This document shows, one piece after another, positions 8,156 to 15,282 of a stretch of DNA of 17,971 nucleotides (position 1 is its first letter; each line of letters starts with the position of its first letter). The stretch is from assembly GCA_029880105.1 (NCBI GenBank), contig JAOUPA010000021.1, forward strand, positions 1-17,971. Reading direction: 5' to 3'. This DNA is from Gammaproteobacteria bacterium (GTDB lineage Bacteria; Pseudomonadota; Gammaproteobacteria; SZUA-229). Under the pieces are notes generated by a model. It did no database searches, was not told where the DNA came from, and saw only the letters and a program-made list of their open reading frames with translations. The position numbers were made by a program, and so were the translations under genes.

Positions 8156-8656
8156 ATGTCAAACCAGGTTGATCACGCAGAAATAAAAATGGGCCAAATT
8201 TTAACCATTATCATTGCAGCCAGTGCGTTGGTGATACAGGAGCCCGCCCTGCTAATTCCCCTTGGTATAATTTTCCTGCTCTCTGGCACAGTCAGGAAAA
8301 TCAGCCCTTTTACCCTTCTGTATCGCTATGTCATCAGGCCCACTGGCCTAATGAGATCAGATTACAGGCTGGATAACATTCAGCCGCACAAATTTGGTCA
8401 GCTGGTTGGCGTGCAGACAGTCGTCATTGCCCTGGCATTAATACAGCTTGGCTACCCACTGGCAGGCTGGTCGGTGGTGGCGATATTGATTGTACTAACA
8501 ATGATTTCTTATGCAGGCTGGTGTATTGGCTGCTTTATCTATTACCAGTTAAATAGCTTTGGCCTGGGCGGTTTTTTCAAACATCCGCCAACCGATAAAT
8601 CGGTATTTATGGGCTCGCGGCCAGAAAAAAGCCCTGATGAATACACTGCGCCTTAA
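8156..8656 (+). CDS. DUF4395-like integral membrane protein
   Basis: This 166-residue protein starts at ATG 8156 after a good AGGAG. It has about four hydrophobic segments (roughly 13-30, 32-46, 83-99 and 103-122). The conserved-looking pattern is an N-terminal VDH, the middle motif SPFTLLYRYVIRP, PHKFGQLVG, and a final GWCIGCFIYYQL with a CxxC pair (C123, C126). I associate this pattern with the DUF4395 family, whose members often sit near thioredoxin or rhodanese genes. The biochemical role is unknown; the CxxC at the membrane edge invites a redox or metal idea, but that is inference. It is divergent from the LysR gene and is probably its target. Its stop codon overlaps the convergent sixA-like stop. 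Confidence 0.7.
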   Translation: MSNQVDHAEIKMGQILTIIIAASALVIQEPALLIPLGIIFLLSGTVRKISPFTLLYRYVIRPTGLMRSDYRLDNIQPHKFGQLVGVQTVVIALALIQLGYPLAGWSVVAILIVLTMISYAGWCIGCFIYYQLNSFGLGGFFKHPPTDKSVFMGSRPEKSPDEYTAP

Positions 8657-9114
8657 CCCATATCCGGCATCAGTGACCACTTTATCTGCCAGAGGGCATC
8701 TCCCTCAGCCCTGTCCAGGCAGACAATGCCGCCATTTTGAAAAGCCAACACGGTCTTGTTTTCATCACCGGTAGTGAGGTATCCGATGAGTTTCTCCATA
8801 AAAGGTAAATGTCCGACAAACATGGTTGCCGAGCCTGGCAGCAACTGCTGGGCAAAGACAATAACATCATCCTTGGGCGCTATGCCTTTAGTCGGTTGAA
8901 TCCCGTCAGCGGCCTGCAGGTAGCGGTTAAAGATGTCGGCGGTTTGCTCTGCTCTTTTTTTACCGCTATGCACAATTTTTTTAACCACCAACCCATTAAC
9001 CTTTGCGCCCTGGGCAATACGCTCAACTTGCTGCATACCTTCTTTAGACAGTCCTCTTTCAGGATCAATATTTTCTGCCAGTGAAAGACCATGCTGTACA
9101 AGATAAATCGCCAT
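8653..9114 (-). CDS. sixA: SixA-like phosphohistidine phosphatase (histidine phosphatase superfamily)
   Basis: This 153-residue protein matches the short SixA branch of the histidine phosphatase superfamily, which has no cap domain. It starts at ATG 9114. The N-terminal catalytic block reads YLVQHG, with the phospho-accepting His at H8; the usual Arg of RHG is Gln here. Other blocks are GLSKEGMQQVERIA, a VHSGKKRAEQTADIF segment (the S-x(3)-R-A-x-Q-T type motif) and the second catalytic His in MFVGHLPFM. Family members remove phosphate from phosphohistidine proteins; in E. coli SixA acts on ArcB Hpt or NPr. It lies 47 bases downstream of the histidine kinase on the same strand, so co-transcription is plausible. 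Its real target cannot be read from sequence. Confidence 0.82.
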   Translation of the reverse strand: MAIYLVQHGLSLAENIDPERGLSKEGMQQVERIAQGAKVNGLVVKKIVHSGKKRAEQTADIFNRYLQAADGIQPTKGIAPKDDVIVFAQQLLPGSATMFVGHLPFMEKLIGYLTTGDENKTVLAFQNGGIVCLDRAEGDALWQIKWSLMPDMG

Positions 9115-9161
9115 GGTTATATTTCAGACCACATAAATAGAAAACACATATCCATTATTTC

Positions 9162-10634
9162 TCAGAATAGACCCAACTCTATTGAGAAGGTGCTGCCCAC
9201 ACCAGGCGTACTTTCAACACTAATACTACCCCCCATGATCTCTATCAGACGCTTGGCAATGACAAGACCAATACCCGTGCCTTCGATATGATTGGCGGCA
9301 CTTAAGCGATTAAACGAAACGAATAGCCTGTCTATTTCATGCTTTGTTAATCCTTTTCCCGTGTCAGTAATTCGCACACACAGGCGTTTATCATCTATAA
9401 CCTCACAGACCAACGTGATACTGCCATTATCACGATTATATTTAATCGCATTTGATAGCAGGTTGAGCATCACCTGTTTAAGCCGGGTAAAATCTGCTCG
9501 AACACTGGGGCTATGACCACTTACACGATCAACAAACTTCAAACCACGCACACTGGCCTGGATACTTAACAAACTAAAACACTCTTTCAGAAGATCATCC
9601 ATGCGCACCTCTTCCATGGATACCTCAAGACTACCAGATTCGATTTTGGACAAATCGAGAACCTCATTAATCAGGGTGAGCAAATGTCGGCCCGCAAGCA
9701 GAATCTCGGTAATATTTTCTCGCTGCTCTTCACTAAACCCATCCGCATCCAGTTCAAGCAATTGACCAAAGCCCAAAATGGCATTCATCGGGGTACGCAA
9801 TTCGTGGCTCATACTGGACAAAAATTCTGACTTGGCCTGACTGGCCTTTTCCGCCCGATACTTTTCTATTTCTATTTTATTTTTGGAGTCATGAAGATCT
9901 CTGAGCGACACATCCAGCGGAACAATAATTCGATAATAAACATAGAAGATGATCACAAAAAAAACTAACACCCCAGCAACAACCATCGACACCAACAAAA
10001 AATTCAGTTTCTCTGCCGCGCGTTCACTCTCTTTATTCATCAGTAATAAGATATGATCCATTTCCTGAACAACGCTTGTCGCCTGCTCAAGCATCTGACG
10101 CACAAAACGATTCTTACTAACGGAGGGCGCATCGGCCCTCAGGCTTAACAAGGCGATTCTTTTTAACTCACGCCACTCGACCTCAACATGCTTCAGATGA
10201 TCAAGCAGAATCTTATTACCAGTTGCTTCAATTGCGATGACCCTCTGTATACCCCGTATCTCATCCTTACTGGCAGTAACGCCTATATCGACAACAACTT
10301 CACCACCCTGCATCAAAACATTAAGCGTTTTTTCAAATTCGTTGGCTGCCTTGTCAACGCTTTTTTTCTTGGACAATGCCATGTCGAAATCCAGGTTAGC
10401 GATACCAATTAATGCCTGGCTAGCCTCACTGGTATATTTATAGACCTGCATTCTCTGTTTGCCTGTGAGATTAATTAACATGGCGTTATGATCTTTTTCG
10501 GCAACAACCATTGAAAACATCACATAGGCAAGAATCAGCAGCAGCAACATGATCATTAGTAACAAACTGATTCTTGTGGCAAGGTATTGCTTAAACCGCT
10601 CAGGTCCTATTTGTTGTATAAACGTATCATCCAT
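9162..10634 (-). CDS. Sensor histidine kinase with PilJ-like extracytoplasmic domain
   Basis: This 490-residue inner-membrane kinase has spans at about 22-44 and 212-234. The periplasmic segment between them (about 46-205) is all-helical and starts INLTGKQRMQVYKYTSEASQAL. It resembles the PilJ-type sensor domains of chemoreceptors and NarX-like kinases. After a coiled linker, the HisKA box SHELRTPMNAILGFGQLL carries the phospho-accepting H277. The ATPase follows with its N box NLLSNAIKYN (about 391-400), G1 DTGKGL (424-429) and G2 GTGIGLVIAKRL (452-463). There is no receiver or Hpt domain, so it is a classical kinase, not a hybrid. The ATG at 10634 shares one base with the TAA of the PhnD-like gene (a TAATG junction), indicating translational coupling. 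The binding protein is therefore its likely ligand-sensing partner. No response regulator gene lies in the window. Confidence 0.93.
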   Translation of the reverse strand: MDDTFIQQIGPERFKQYLATRISLLLMIMLLLLILAYVMFSMVVAEKDHNAMLINLTGKQRMQVYKYTSEASQALIGIANLDFDMALSKKKSVDKAANEFEKTLNVLMQGGEVVVDIGVTASKDEIRGIQRVIAIEATGNKILLDHLKHVEVEWRELKRIALLSLRADAPSVSKNRFVRQMLEQATSVVQEMDHILLLMNKESERAAEKLNFLLVSMVVAGVLVFFVIIFYVYYRIIVPLDVSLRDLHDSKNKIEIEKYRAEKASQAKSEFLSSMSHELRTPMNAILGFGQLLELDADGFSEEQRENITEILLAGRHLLTLINEVLDLSKIESGSLEVSMEEVRMDDLLKECFSLLSIQASVRGLKFVDRVSGHSPSVRADFTRLKQVMLNLLSNAIKYNRDNGSITLVCEVIDDKRLCVRITDTGKGLTKHEIDRLFVSFNRLSAANHIEGTGIGLVIAKRLIEIMGGSISVESTPGVGSTFSIELGLF

Positions 10635-11578
10635 TAACGTATTACCATATACCCTGTGTCCTGCGCCTGCTTGTACATTTTACGAACACTGTCGTAATCG
10701 CTATCATTAATAATCTCAAATCTATCCAGCAGTGCCGCATCCAGAATTCCCCTGCCTTCAGGATCACTATTCATCCCGGAAAAAACATCACGAATCTTCT
10801 CTCGTAGCTCTACGGACAGTTTTTTCGAGACCACAATCGGCGGCGTAGCTGAAGGACCCAGTATTTCCAGTATTCTTGTCTGCTGCACAAACTCTGGATA
10901 TTTTTCCAGATCGTAATCATAAACCAGTGAATCCACTGCACTGATGTCTGCCAGGCCATTTGCAACCATACGAATAGATTCTTCATGCGACCCCGAACGA
11001 ATAACCTGACCAAAAAAACCCCTGGTCTCACCTTGCTCCATAAGATGTGCTCTTGGCATGTTGTAACCTGAATTGGAAATTTCATCATTGTAAACAAAGG
11101 TCATGCCCCTGAGATCAGCAAAACTTTCTGCCTTGCTGTCTTTGTTCACAATCAGGTAAGAATAATAGATGGGTTTATTTTTATATTGCGGCGCCTTTGA
11201 TACAGGCGCAAGTAAGACATCAATCATCGGTTCTGTCTGGTCACGTTTCAACACATAAGGCAGGCCACAGACAAAACCAATATCAGCCGTGCCAGAGTCG
11301 AGCATGGCATTAATCGTAGAATAGGAAAATCCAGATACAAAAGAAACCTGATGGTTCAGCTTCTTGCCTAGATAGTTTGCTATCTCATCATAAACACCAA
11401 TACCACTCTCAGAAACAAAGGCGCCTGACATCACAATTCTGATATCAGGATGATCGGGATCTGATAACTTGCCATCGCCATGCGCCATGACCAGATGAGA
11501 ACATGTAAACAGGACAGCAAATAATAATTTATTTAATAATCCGATAATCATTCCCTTATTTTTATTATATTGAATCAA
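10634..11578 (-). CDS. PhnD-like periplasmic substrate-binding protein, probable sensor partner of the histidine kinase
   Basis: I chose TTG 11578 (314 residues) because AGGGAG lies 6 bases upstream and a signal peptide follows (GMIIGLLNKLLFAVLFTCSHLVMA, then HGDGK). ATG 11617 would add a polar leader, and ATG 11551 has its purine run almost touching the start. The mature protein has the PhnD/SsuA-type bilobal pattern: IRIVMSGAF, IANYLGKKLNHQVSFVSG, LDSGTADIGFVCGLPYVL, SFADLRGMTFVYNDE and VANGLADISAVDSLVYDY. The last is the typical G-x-D-x-x-x-V-D-S block. PhnD relatives bind phosphonate, phosphite or other small ligands. No ATPase or permease lies nearby. The one-base overlap with the kinase suggests the protein presents a ligand to it, as in TorT/TorS-like or TtrS-like systems. 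The ligand is unknown. Confidence 0.85.
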   Translation of the reverse strand: MIQYNKNKGMIIGLLNKLLFAVLFTCSHLVMAHGDGKLSDPDHPDIRIVMSGAFVSESGIGVYDEIANYLGKKLNHQVSFVSGFSYSTINAMLDSGTADIGFVCGLPYVLKRDQTEPMIDVLLAPVSKAPQYKNKPIYYSYLIVNKDSKAESFADLRGMTFVYNDEISNSGYNMPRAHLMEQGETRGFFGQVIRSGSHEESIRMVANGLADISAVDSLVYDYDLEKYPEFVQQTRILEILGPSATPPIVVSKKLSVELREKIRDVFSGMNSDPEGRGILDAALLDRFEIINDSDYDSVRKMYKQAQDTGYMVIR

Positions 11579-11584
11579 TTTTAT

Positions 11585-11590
11585 CTCCCT
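11585..11590 (-). promoter_or_regulatory. Shine-Dalgarno sequence fixing a TTG start of the PhnD-like gene
   Basis: AGGGAG on the minus strand sits 6 bases before TTG 11578-11576. It favours a TTG start over ATG 11617, which lies upstream of this element, and over ATG 11551. Confidence 0.45.
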
Positions 11591-11691
11591 AACACCTATG
11601 CTCGCACTCGATTGCATGCCGCCAACACCAATTAATCACGATAATATCTCAGAACATACAAATAAAAAACCATACCCATAACAATGCTATC

Positions 11692-11721
11692 TTGATGTTA
11701 ATATCCATTAAAAAATAAAGT
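11692..11721 (+). promoter_or_regulatory. Candidate sigma-70 promoter for the 11741 gene
   Basis: TTGATG 11692-11697 and TAAAGT 11716-11721 match the -35 and -10 consensus at four of six bases each, with an 18-base spacer. Transcription would start near 11728, just before the ATG at 11741. The AT-rich context makes chance matches common. Confidence 0.25.
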
Positions 11722-11727
11722 AATTAA

Positions 11728-11741
11728 CTGATATTGATCAA
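11728..11741. promoter_or_regulatory. FNR-like inverted repeat over the start codon
   Basis: CTGAT-N4-ATCAA matches the FNR/ANR consensus TTGAT-N4-ATCAA at nine of ten positions. It covers the first base of the ATG at 11741. It would also lie at -41.5 of a possible minus-strand start at 11693, where GATATT (11705-11700) would be the -10. About one such near-match is expected by chance in every two windows of this size, so the call is weak. Confidence 0.3.
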
Positions 11742-12778
11742 TGAGCACACGCTATTACTATTTAATTCTTTTACTTGTAAACACTGGCAGCATCCATGCC
11801 GGGGAATATTACAATGAAAAAAATTACGGCTCTGATTCTCTTTATGACCCTTTTGGCAGCTTTCTAAGCTATAGCCTGGACAGCCTGCAGGTACCAGACA
11901 GCTTCGGCACAGAAAATTTCAACAATAACCTCAATAGCGTACTGGATAATCTGGCCCACCCCAAAAGCGCCATTAATAATGACGGTGGCTTTCATCAATT
12001 CTTCAACCGTGAATTTCTCCCGGTCGATAGCGAGCACTCTGAGGAAAGCTGGGCGATCCTGCCCAATTACGGCCTGCACCTGCTCGGTGGCGGCATGGTG
12101 TTTAGACGTGACCTTGAATACTTCAGGGCACACGATGTTGATTACGCCATGCTCTATTCGGTAACACTGGCAATGAGCGCAGAGCTGATTCAGGAAGCCA
12201 TTGAGCTCAAAACCACCAAACCTGCAGACGCAGTGGCTGATTTCTATATCTATCGCCCTGCGGGGATTCTGTTATTTGCCAACGATGCCATTGCCAGTTT
12301 TGTTATGGATAACCTCGACCCGGCAATATGGTCCTACCTGCAGGCCTTTGATTTAGCCAGTGACCGGTTCATTAATACCGGCATTAGCTATATGTACCGA
12401 CCACCGGCCACCGAATTTTTAAATTCACGCCTGTTTATTTTTACCGGCCTGAATAACCAGGTAGGTTTGTCTCACCGCATCGATAACAATGACTGGTTAT
12501 CCTGGGGAGTAGGCCTTTCAACCCAGCGTATTGATTTTTCTGCCAGTAAACAGGCCGAACTCGATACCAGCTATGGCCTGTTTTATGACCGGAACAAGAG
12601 CCTACTGTGGTCACTAACATTCAATGATACGGGTGGCACGCAATATCGATTTAACCTTTTCCCCAGCAATGAGAGCCTGCCTGGCAAATTTGGTTATTTC
12701 ATCAGCAAAAATAACAATGGTGAATTCTCCGCCGGCCTCACCTACCGGATTCAAATGGGTATTGGATTTATCAGATAG
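11741..12778 (+). CDS. Exported protein of unknown function, possibly outer-membrane associated
   Basis: I do not recognise this 345-residue protein. It has a short signal peptide (MSTRYYYLILLLVNTGSIHA, then GEYY). After a low-complexity Asn/Ser/Asp-rich stretch (about 20-95) comes a helical, partly hydrophobic middle: NYGLHLLGGGMVFRRDLEYF, SAELIQEAIEL and DFYIYRPAGILLFANDAIASFV. The last 140 residues have many alternating aromatic and polar strands (SRLFIFTGLNNQVGLSHRI, WLSWGVGLSTQRIDF, KSLLWSLTFNDT, GEFSAGLTYRIQMGIGF), as in outer-membrane beta structure. No Cys follows the signal peptide, so it is not a lipoprotein. There is no clear Shine-Dalgarno sequence before the ATG. It diverges from the PhnD-like/kinase operon and could be its regulatory target or simply a neighbour. 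Confidence 0.75.
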   Translation: MSTRYYYLILLLVNTGSIHAGEYYNEKNYGSDSLYDPFGSFLSYSLDSLQVPDSFGTENFNNNLNSVLDNLAHPKSAINNDGGFHQFFNREFLPVDSEHSEESWAILPNYGLHLLGGGMVFRRDLEYFRAHDVDYAMLYSVTLAMSAELIQEAIELKTTKPADAVADFYIYRPAGILLFANDAIASFVMDNLDPAIWSYLQAFDLASDRFINTGISYMYRPPATEFLNSRLFIFTGLNNQVGLSHRIDNNDWLSWGVGLSTQRIDFSASKQAELDTSYGLFYDRNKSLLWSLTFNDTGGTQYRFNLFPSNESLPGKFGYFISKNNNGEFSAGLTYRIQMGIGFIR

Positions 12779-12787
12779 ATGACACAA

Positions 12788-13165
12788 TCAGCCTTCAATT
12801 AGCTCAATGGCATTACCATCGTAATCGCGGCAGAACAATGCACGACGACCTGACTTACTTTCTGTATAGTCAATACCTGCCTGATCGAGCCTGGCTTTGA
12901 TTTTTTCAAGATCGGTCACAGTCATCGCCAGGTGACGATCACGGCCACCGTGCACTGGGCGATTCTCAACGGGGTCGGGGTTGGGTAGCTCCAGCAGGTG
13001 AATCTGCCCACTGCCCACCTGCAACCAGGCACCGGGATAGCCCAGCTCAGGACGGCCCAAATCCTGTACCAGCCCGAGCACGCCACAATAGAAACCAAGT
13101 GCACGCCCAGTATCAGAAACAATAAAGCTGGCGTGGTGAATATCGGCAATGAGGCTGTCTGGCAC
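12788..13165 (-). CDS. VOC-superfamily protein (glyoxalase/dioxygenase fold)
   Basis: This 125-residue single VOC unit is built of two beta-alpha-beta-beta-beta modules. It starts at GTG 13165, preceded by AGGAGA at a 5-base spacing. The four metal-ligand positions of glyoxalase I-like enzymes all look filled: H10/H11 in DIHHASF, E59 in HLLELP, H78 in DRHLAMTV and E121 in NAIELIE. The sequence therefore appears metal-binding, not the metal-free resistance-protein type. RALGFYCGVLGL and the late FCRDYDGNAIELIE are standard landmarks of the family. Reactions in the family range from lactoylglutathione lyase to epimerases and ring-cleavage dioxygenases, and sequence alone does not settle which applies. 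The gene diverges from dapC over an 81-base gap and converges on the 11741 gene with a 9-base gap. Confidence 0.85.
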   Translation of the reverse strand: MPDSLIADIHHASFIVSDTGRALGFYCGVLGLVQDLGRPELGYPGAWLQVGSGQIHLLELPNPDPVENRPVHGGRDRHLAMTVTDLEKIKARLDQAGIDYTESKSGRRALFCRDYDGNAIELIEG

Positions 13166-13174
13166 GGGGTTCTC

Positions 13175-13203
13175 CTGATAGATGCGGCACTTTGGGGTAT
13201 ACT
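13175..13203 (+). promoter_or_regulatory. Candidate sigma-70 promoter for dapC-dapD
   Basis: CTGATA 13175-13180 (four of six) and TATACT 13198-13203 (five of six) are separated by 17 bases. They place transcription near 13210, about 37 bases before the dapC ATG. Confidence 0.5.
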
Positions 13204-13227
13204 ATGCGCCGCTTAAGGCACAGGCAA
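13199..13227 (-). promoter_or_regulatory. Candidate sigma-70 promoter for the VOC gene
   Basis: On the minus strand, TTGCCT (13227-13222) and TAGTAT (13204-13199) each match four of six consensus bases with a 17-base spacer. The -10 overlaps that of the dapC promoter on the other strand, and transcription would start near 13192. Confidence 0.35.
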
Positions 13228-13246
13228 CACTTTAACACTGGCAACC

Positions 13247-14440
13247 ATGAATCCTGATCTTTCCAAGTTACAACCCTATCCCTTTGAAAAGCTGAATGCT
13301 TTGAAGGCCAGTTGCCAGCCGCCGCAGGGCCTGGCCCATATCGCGCTGTCCATCGGTGAACCCAAGCATCCCTCGCCCGAGGTCGCACTCAAACCCCTGC
13401 GTGAGAATCTCGACCAGAGTAACCGATACCCGCTAACCAAGGGGGTTCCAGAGCTGAGACAGGCCATCGCCAACTGGCTAGAACAGCGCTTCACCCTGCC
13501 CAAAGCCGCCATCAATGCCGAAACCCAGGTCATTCCCGTCAATGGCACCCGTGAGGCACTGTTTGCCTTTGCCCAGGCCGTGGTCGAACGCAGCAACGAT
13601 GCACTGGTGCTGATGCCGAATCCGTTCTACCAGATTTATGAAGGCGCTGCCTACCTGGCTGGTGCAACACCGTATTTTTATGGCACCACACGCGAAAATA
13701 ACTACCAGCCGGATTTTGACGCGATCCCCGATGAGATATGGCAACGCTGCCAGCTGATCTATGTCTGCACACCGGGCAATCCAACAGGCGCGGTAATTCC
13801 AGAGAGCGAACTGATCAAGTTAATCGAAAAATCAAAACAGTATAATTTCATCATCGCTTCTGACGAGTGTTACTCAGAAATTTATTTTGGCGGCGTAAAA
13901 CCTGCGGGGCTGTTACAGGCAGCGGTAAACAGTGGCAATAACAATTTTGAAAACTGCGTGGTTTTCCATAGCCTGTCAAAACGCTCCAACCTGCCCGGCA
14001 TGCGTTCGGGTTTTGTTGCCGGTGATGCCGAGGTAATGAAGGCCTTTTTGCTGTATCGTACCTATCACGGTTGTGCCATGCCACCCGCACACCAGCTTGC
14101 CAGTATTGCAGCGTGGAATGATGAGGCGCACGTTGAGGAAAACCGCAGACTGTATCAGGAAAAATTTGATGTGGTCCTGGCTATACTTAACCCCGTTTGC
14201 GAAGTACAGAGACCCGATGCCGGTTTTTATATCTGGCTGCATACCCACATCAATGATACCGATTTTGCGCAGCAACTGTTTGACCAGCAGAACGTCACCG
14301 TTTTACCCGGCAGTTTTTTATCCCGTACGGTCGATGGCAAAAATCCCGGCAGTCATCACATACGCATGGCATTAGTTGCACCACTTGATGAGTGCATCGA
14401 TGCCGCAAACCGAATTAAACATTTTATCGAAAACCTATAG
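13247..14440 (+). CDS. dapC: Succinyldiaminopimelate transaminase (DapC)
   Basis: This 397-residue fold-type I PLP aminotransferase moves an amino group from glutamate to N-succinyl-2-amino-6-oxopimelate. That is a step of the succinylase route to meso-diaminopimelate and lysine. Visible landmarks are LSIGEPKHPSP near the N-terminus, SNRYPLTKGVPELRQAIANWL, NGTREALFAFAQ, the CTPGNPTGAVIP block, SDECYSEIYF and the PLP-binding Lys in FHSLSKRSNLPGMRSGF (K245). The carboxylate-binding Arg is expected in the HHIRMALV segment. The NPDLSKLQPYPFEKL start is typical of DapC and not of the related alanine or aspartate aminotransferases. dapD follows after 14 bases and performs the preceding pathway step, which strongly supports the call. 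There is no clear Shine-Dalgarno sequence before ATG 13247. Confidence 0.93.
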   Translation: MNPDLSKLQPYPFEKLNALKASCQPPQGLAHIALSIGEPKHPSPEVALKPLRENLDQSNRYPLTKGVPELRQAIANWLEQRFTLPKAAINAETQVIPVNGTREALFAFAQAVVERSNDALVLMPNPFYQIYEGAAYLAGATPYFYGTTRENNYQPDFDAIPDEIWQRCQLIYVCTPGNPTGAVIPESELIKLIEKSKQYNFIIASDECYSEIYFGGVKPAGLLQAAVNSGNNNFENCVVFHSLSKRSNLPGMRSGFVAGDAEVMKAFLLYRTYHGCAMPPAHQLASIAAWNDEAHVEENRRLYQEKFDVVLAILNPVCEVQRPDAGFYIWLHTHINDTDFAQQLFDQQNVTVLPGSFLSRTVDGKNPGSHHIRMALVAPLDECIDAANRIKHFIENL

Positions 14441-14454
14441 CACTGGAGATCCAG

Positions 14455-15279
14455 ATGGACAATTTAAAGAACGTTATCGAAGAGGCCTTTGAACGCAGAG
14501 CCGACATTACACCACGCAACGTTGAAACGCATATTTCAGATGCGGTCAACGAATGTATCGCCCTGCTCGATTCAGGCAAGGCTCGCGTTGCTGAAAAGAA
14601 AGATGGCGACTGGGTTGTTAATGAGTGGCTGAAAAAAGCCGTACTGCTTTCGTTTCGCATTAACGACAACGAATTCATCAAAGGTGGTTTCACCAACTAC
14701 TATGACAAGGTTGATTCGAAATTTGCCAACCACAATATCCGCGACTTCCGCGAGTCAGGTGTACGCGTAGTACCACCAGCCACTGCACGCATTGGCTCTT
14801 ATATCGCACCTAGCGTTGTCTTGATGCCTTCTTATGTAAACATCGGTGCCTACGTTGATACCGGCACCATGGTGGACACCTGGGCCACTGTAGGCTCATG
14901 TGCGCAGATTGGTAAGAACGTACACCTTTCTGGTGGCGTTGGCATCGGTGGCGTACTGGAGCCATTACAGGCCGCACCTACCATCATTGAAGACAACTGT
15001 TTTATCGGCGCACGCTCAGAAGTAGTTGAAGGCGTGATCGTTGAAGAAGGCTCAGTGATTTCGATGGGTGTCTACATCGGCCAGAGCACCAAGATCTTTA
15101 ACCGCATGACCGGTGAAATTACCTACGGTCGCATCCCTGCTGGCTCTGTTGTTGTTTCAGGTAACCTACCATCCAAGGACGGTAGCTACAGTCTGTACTG
15201 CGCGGTCATCGTTAAACAGGTTGATGAAAAGACACGCGGCAAGGTTGGGCTGAACGAACTGCTTCGTGACATAGATTAA
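14455..15279 (+). CDS. dapD: 2,3,4,5-tetrahydropyridine-2,6-dicarboxylate N-succinyltransferase (DapD)
   Basis: This 274-residue protein has the family's usual length. It transfers succinyl from succinyl-CoA to tetrahydrodipicolinate, the step just before DapC in lysine and peptidoglycan precursor synthesis. The N-terminal helical domain (IEEAFERRADITP through WLKKAVLLSFRIND) is followed by a left-handed beta helix. That helix shows hexapeptide-type repeats: ARIGSYIAPSVVLMPSYVNIGAYVD, GTMVDTWATVGSCAQIGKNV, HLSGGVGIGGVLEP, DNCFIGARSEVVEGVIVEEG, SVISMGVYIGQST. The GR-I-PAGSVVVSGNLPSKDG segment near the C-terminus is diagnostic. It acts as a cytoplasmic trimer. GGAG stands 7 bases before ATG 14455. 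It is almost certainly cotranscribed with dapC. A palindromic repeat begins 4 bases after its stop. Confidence 0.97.
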   Translation: MDNLKNVIEEAFERRADITPRNVETHISDAVNECIALLDSGKARVAEKKDGDWVVNEWLKKAVLLSFRINDNEFIKGGFTNYYDKVDSKFANHNIRDFRESGVRVVPPATARIGSYIAPSVVLMPSYVNIGAYVDTGTMVDTWATVGSCAQIGKNVHLSGGVGIGGVLEPLQAAPTIIEDNCFIGARSEVVEGVIVEEGSVISMGVYIGQSTKIFNRMTGEITYGRIPAGSVVVSGNLPSKDGSYSLYCAVIVKQVDEKTRGKVGLNELLRDID

Positions 15280-15282
15280 CTT

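Noticed and set aside
8682..9101. Frames inside the SixA-like gene on both strands
   Set aside because: The SixA-like motifs account for this stretch; the other frames show no domain features.
11579..11617. PhnD-like start at ATG 11617
   Set aside because: It adds a polar leader before the signal peptide, and the good AGGGAG lies downstream of it, pointing to TTG 11578.
13276..14375. Several frames of 80-106 codons on both strands inside dapC
   Set aside because: They are shadows of dapC: no ribosome sites, odd composition, and dapC explains the region fully.
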